Shown here in pieces: positions 61,575 through 64,000 of a stretch of 64,000 nucleotides of DNA. Within the stretch, counting starts at the first letter, position 1; the number at the start of each line of letters is the position of its first letter. Origin of the DNA: Bryobacterales bacterium KBS 96 (GTDB lineage: Bacteria > Acidobacteriota > Terriglobia > Bryobacterales > Bryobacteraceae); contig KB906767.1 of NCBI GenBank assembly GCA_000381625.1, forward strand, positions 4,517,357-4,581,356. The letters run 5' to 3'. The notes beneath the pieces are model-generated. The model ran no database searches. It saw only the letters and a program-made list of their open reading frames with translations, and was not told where the DNA came from. The position numbers and the translations under genes were made by a program.

Positions 61575-62048
61575 TCAGCGCGTTACGGTGTTGACGATAT
61601 CGAGCACGTCGGCGATAACTCGCGTGGTCGGGTTATAACAAACCGCATAACCGTCGATGTATCCAAACTGGTAACCAGGAGGAGGCGGAGGTAATTGGCG
61701 GATGACCACTACCGGAACGGGCCGCATGCGGCTGCGCCAATCGTTGGACAGGTATTGGCCGCGCTCGAAGCGGGGCCGGGCGCCTTTGAATTTGCGAGGG
61801 CCTTTATACTGTTTCCGTAGCTCTCCATAATCGTTGCCGCGGAAGCGGTAATCCGAATCGTGCTTGTACTGGCCGTAGTAATTGCCATTATCGTGCCGGT
61901 CATCGTGCTTACCGCGACCGTCATGATGGTCGTCATGGTCGTCATCGTCCCGATGATCGGGCCAGTAGGGAACGGGGCGCGAAAACAAGGGCAGAGACGA
62001 TGCTGCCGTTGCCCCAAGAGCAAATACGAAGAATTTTCTCCGATTCAT
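61575..62048 (-). CDS. RcnB-like exported protein, Asp/His-rich
   Basis: 157 aa. A leader with Arg-Arg (NRRKFFVFALGATAASSLPLF) suggests Tat or Sec export. Residues about 30-65 are very rich in Asp and His (HRDDDDHDDHHDG), a likely metal-binding tract. The C-terminal part (PPPPPGYQFGYIDGYAVCYN then TRVIADVLDIV) matches the tail of RcnB-family periplasmic proteins, linked to nickel/cobalt homeostasis in enterobacteria. AGGTGAAC precedes the ATG. It is convergent with plsC and downstream of purF on the same strand. Confidence 0.75.
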   Translation of the reverse strand: MNRRKFFVFALGATAASSLPLFSRPVPYWPDHRDDDDHDDHHDGRGKHDDRHDNGNYYGQYKHDSDYRFRGNDYGELRKQYKGPRKFKGARPRFERGQYLSNDWRSRMRPVPVVVIRQLPPPPPGYQFGYIDGYAVCYNPTTRVIADVLDIVNTVTR

Positions 62049-62150
62049 ATATGTTCACCTGCAAAGAAGGACGTAACCGTCCTTAGTCGCTGTTTCAAAG
62101 TTAAAGAAATTTAAAAGCGCACGGCCGCGCCGGAAGGCGCTTACCCGGAG

Positions 62151-63569
62151 TTAGCACTTCGAGTAAGCAAGATCTTCAATTTGAACGAGAGGCGTGGGAT
62201 ACTGTCCCGTGTAGCAGGCATAGCAGAAGCGCTGATTTTTGTCGTCCACCGCTTTGTGCAGCGATTCCAGCGACAAATATCCCAACGAATCCGCTTCCAC
62301 ATACTGCCGGATGCCTTCAACCGAGTGCCGCGCCGCTATCAGTTCGTTTTGCGAAGGCGTATCCACGCCGTAATAGCACGGTGAAATAGTCGGCGGGCAC
62401 GAAATGCGCAGATGTACTTCCCGCGCGCCCGCCTGCCGTACCATGCGGACGATTTTACGGCTGGTGGTGCCGCGCACAAGGGAATCATCCACAAGGATTA
62501 CGCGCTTGCCTTCGAGAAGATGCCGCACGGGATTCAGCTTCAGCTTGACTCCGAAATCGCGAATCGCCTGCGACGGCTCGATGAAGGTGCGACCCACATA
62601 GTGATTGCGAATCAGTGCCTGCTGATAGGGAATATTTGATTCGGCGGCATATCCGATGGCCGCCGATACTCCCGAATCCGGCACCGGGACAACCACGTCG
62701 GCTTCCACCGGATACTCGCGAGCGAGCAGGCGTCCCATCATTTCCCGCGATTGAGCAACCGAGCGCCCAAAGACAAGCGAGTCGGGGCGCGAGAAATAGA
62801 CATGTTCAAAGACGCATTGCGCCGGAGCTTTGGCGGGCGTGTAGCGTTCGCGCGTTACGCCTTCCGGGCCGACAATCACCATCTCGCCCGGAGCAACCTC
62901 GCCAATATAGGCGGCGCTGATCAGATCGAATGCGCAGGTTTCCGAAGCGAAGACATAGCTCGTGCGGCCGTCGCTCAATTCAAGCTGGCCCATTGCAAGC
63001 GGCCGGAAACCGTGCGGATCGCGAGCGACGATGATGCGATCTTCCGCAATAAACACCAGTGAAAAGGCGCCCTCAAGCTGCAGCAATGCATCGCGCAATG
63101 CCGCCGACAGCGTCCGTTCACGGGAGCGAGCCACCAGGTGCAATACGACCTCGGTGTCGCTGGTTGCCTGAAAAATGGAGCCTTCGCGCTCAAGCTCGCT
63201 CCTCAGCTCCGCCGCGTTAGTGATGTTGCCGTTGTGAGCGACTGCGATCTGCCCTTTGTTGCACGCGACCGAGAGTGGCTGGGCGTTCAAAATAACCGTG
63301 TCGCCCGTTGTTGAGTAGCGGGTATGGCCGATCGCCAGTTCGCCCGGCAGTTGGTTCAGGGCATCCGGAGTGAAGATGTCGGCGACGTGCCCCATCTTCC
63401 GGATACAGTGGATCTTCCGGCCGTCGCTGGACGCAATTCCTGCGCTTTCTTGACCGCGGTGCTGCAGCGCATATAGCCCTAAGTACGCGAGATTGGCTGC
63501 CTCGGGGTGGCCATAGATGGCGAATACCCCGCACTCCTCATGAAGTTTGTCGAAGGTCAGATCAGGCAT
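62151..63569 (-). CDS. purF: Amidophosphoribosyltransferase
   Basis: 472-aa enzyme of the first committed step of purine synthesis (PRPP + glutamine to phosphoribosylamine). A 12-residue propeptide precedes the N-terminal nucleophile Cys13 (EECGVFAIYGH), as in the Bacillus-type enzyme. Glutaminase features: LQHRGQESAG, GHTRYSTTG, AHNGNITN. The phosphoribosyltransferase loop is VILVDDSLVRGTTSRKIV. The ATG shares one base with the stop of purL (TAATG), so the two purine genes are coupled. Confidence 0.96.
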   Translation of the reverse strand: MPDLTFDKLHEECGVFAIYGHPEAANLAYLGLYALQHRGQESAGIASSDGRKIHCIRKMGHVADIFTPDALNQLPGELAIGHTRYSTTGDTVILNAQPLSVACNKGQIAVAHNGNITNAAELRSELEREGSIFQATSDTEVVLHLVARSRERTLSAALRDALLQLEGAFSLVFIAEDRIIVARDPHGFRPLAMGQLELSDGRTSYVFASETCAFDLISAAYIGEVAPGEMVIVGPEGVTRERYTPAKAPAQCVFEHVYFSRPDSLVFGRSVAQSREMMGRLLAREYPVEADVVVPVPDSGVSAAIGYAAESNIPYQQALIRNHYVGRTFIEPSQAIRDFGVKLKLNPVRHLLEGKRVILVDDSLVRGTTSRKIVRMVRQAGAREVHLRISCPPTISPCYYGVDTPSQNELIAARHSVEGIRQYVEADSLGYLSLESLHKAVDDKNQRFCYACYTGQYPTPLVQIEDLAYSKC

Positions 63570-64000
63570 TATTCCACCGAAACGGGGGTGTGGTGAGGGC
63601 TGTGGAGGAGGTGTTCAAGTGAATTTTCCCAGACATCCTTCAACTCCTGGACGGCACAGTCCAGCAATGTTTCAGTCTGGTTGCTTACGGCCATTCTTGA
63701 CTTGAGTGTAGCGCCAATACGGATCGCTTCGACGGAATTCTTCCGGGCGGCCTCAAATACCGCCTCCGGATTCCCGGTCGAGACGATCACCCGCGAAGGC
63801 CCTTCATGAAACAGAAGAAACTCCTTACTTAACGCCGAGTTCATCCGCGCCTCAACGCCAATTTCATCCCTCCCGAAACAGCATTCGGCCAGCGCAACTG
63901 CTAGTCCGCCTTCGCCAACGTCGTGAGCCGATTCGACTGCGCGCGCCCGAACCAATTCGCGAATTGTCGTCTGGACGCGTTTTTCATAGTTCATGTCGAG
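63569..64000 (-). CDS. purL: Phosphoribosylformylglycinamidine synthase II, C-terminal part
   Basis: The last ~143 residues of PurL, which makes FGAM in purine synthesis. The frame remains open to the window edge (codons L, D before the Met at 63994), so the gene continues beyond it. ARAVESAHDVGEGGLAVALA and FLLFHEGPSRVIVST match the C-terminal AIRS-like domain with its metal/ATP-binding DVGEGG loop. It sits immediately upstream of purF, the usual purL-purF order. Confidence 0.93.
   Translation of the reverse strand, partial: LDMNYEKRVQTTIRELVRARAVESAHDVGEGGLAVALAECCFGRDEIGVEARMNSALSKEFLLFHEGPSRVIVSTGNPEAVFEAARKNSVEAIRIGATLKSRMAVSNQTETLLDCAVQELKDVWENSLEHLLHSPHHTPVSVE

Noticed and set aside
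1-64000. CRISPR arrays, rRNA genes or tandem iterons
   Set aside because: No regularly spaced direct repeats or rRNA-like stretches were seen anywhere in the window, including around the RepA-like gene.

Overview
The window looks like chromosome of an Acidobacteriota bacterium, most likely of the Bryobacterales/Solibacter type. The evidence is three very large TonB-dependent receptors that start with a carboxypeptidase-regulatory-like domain and end in an aromatic residue, a DUF1501 + DUF1549/DUF1553 (planctomycete-type cytochrome) gene pair, a RcnB-like Asp/His-rich protein, several Tat-exported hydrolases, ADOP-type permease debris, and a moderately GC-rich composition with frequent overlapping start/stop codons. 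No species can be fixed from the sequence alone.

Bases 1-43,200 are a carbohydrate-acquisition region made of three modules, each with its own regulator of a different family. Module 1 (1-15,500): two GH38-like alpha-mannosidases, a sugar-porter MFS protein, a ROK repressor, a TonB receptor with a good sigma-70 promoter, and three overlapping TPR genes. Module 2 (16,750-27,950): a HutC/NagR-type GntR regulator, an unrecognised 725-aa exported protein, a GH20-like glycosidase, a TonB receptor, a NanE-ROK kinase fusion and a RhaT-like permease. These are tied together by three copies of a double operator whose two half-sites are always 13 bp apart, which suggests an N-acetylamino-sugar regulon. 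Module 3 (32,586-43,220): a Tat-exported glycosidase-like protein, a sugar-porter MFS and an SDR in one operon, a LacI regulator, and a TonB receptor plus TPR gene. The two promoters of this module share an identical 16-bp operator core.

Between modules 2 and 3 lies mobile and decayed DNA. It holds a RepA-like initiator that is split or frameshifted, a stand-alone DnaA domain-IV protein, the 3' half of a tRNA-Gly(UCC) that looks like an attachment-site remnant (30,041-30,085), and fragments of cupin, TMEM175 and NDH-2 genes. In the same stretch an ECF41-type sigma factor lies near an NmrA-like SDR gene with a matching ECF41-type promoter. A second decayed patch (15,500-16,750) holds an IS21 istB remnant and a sulfatase tail.

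Bases 43,200-57,350 hold a MarR regulator, a methyltransferase, a sulfatase, an esterase fused to a beta-propeller, a serine beta-lactamase-like hydrolase, an ADOP permease remnant, a DHA2 drug exporter, an orphan nuoB and the DUF1501/DUF1549-1553 pair. From 57,450 to the end the content is more housekeeping: a lipoprotein with HNH-like features, an APC permease, folC and plsC in an overlapping operon, a RcnB-like protein, and purF preceded by the 3' end of purL.
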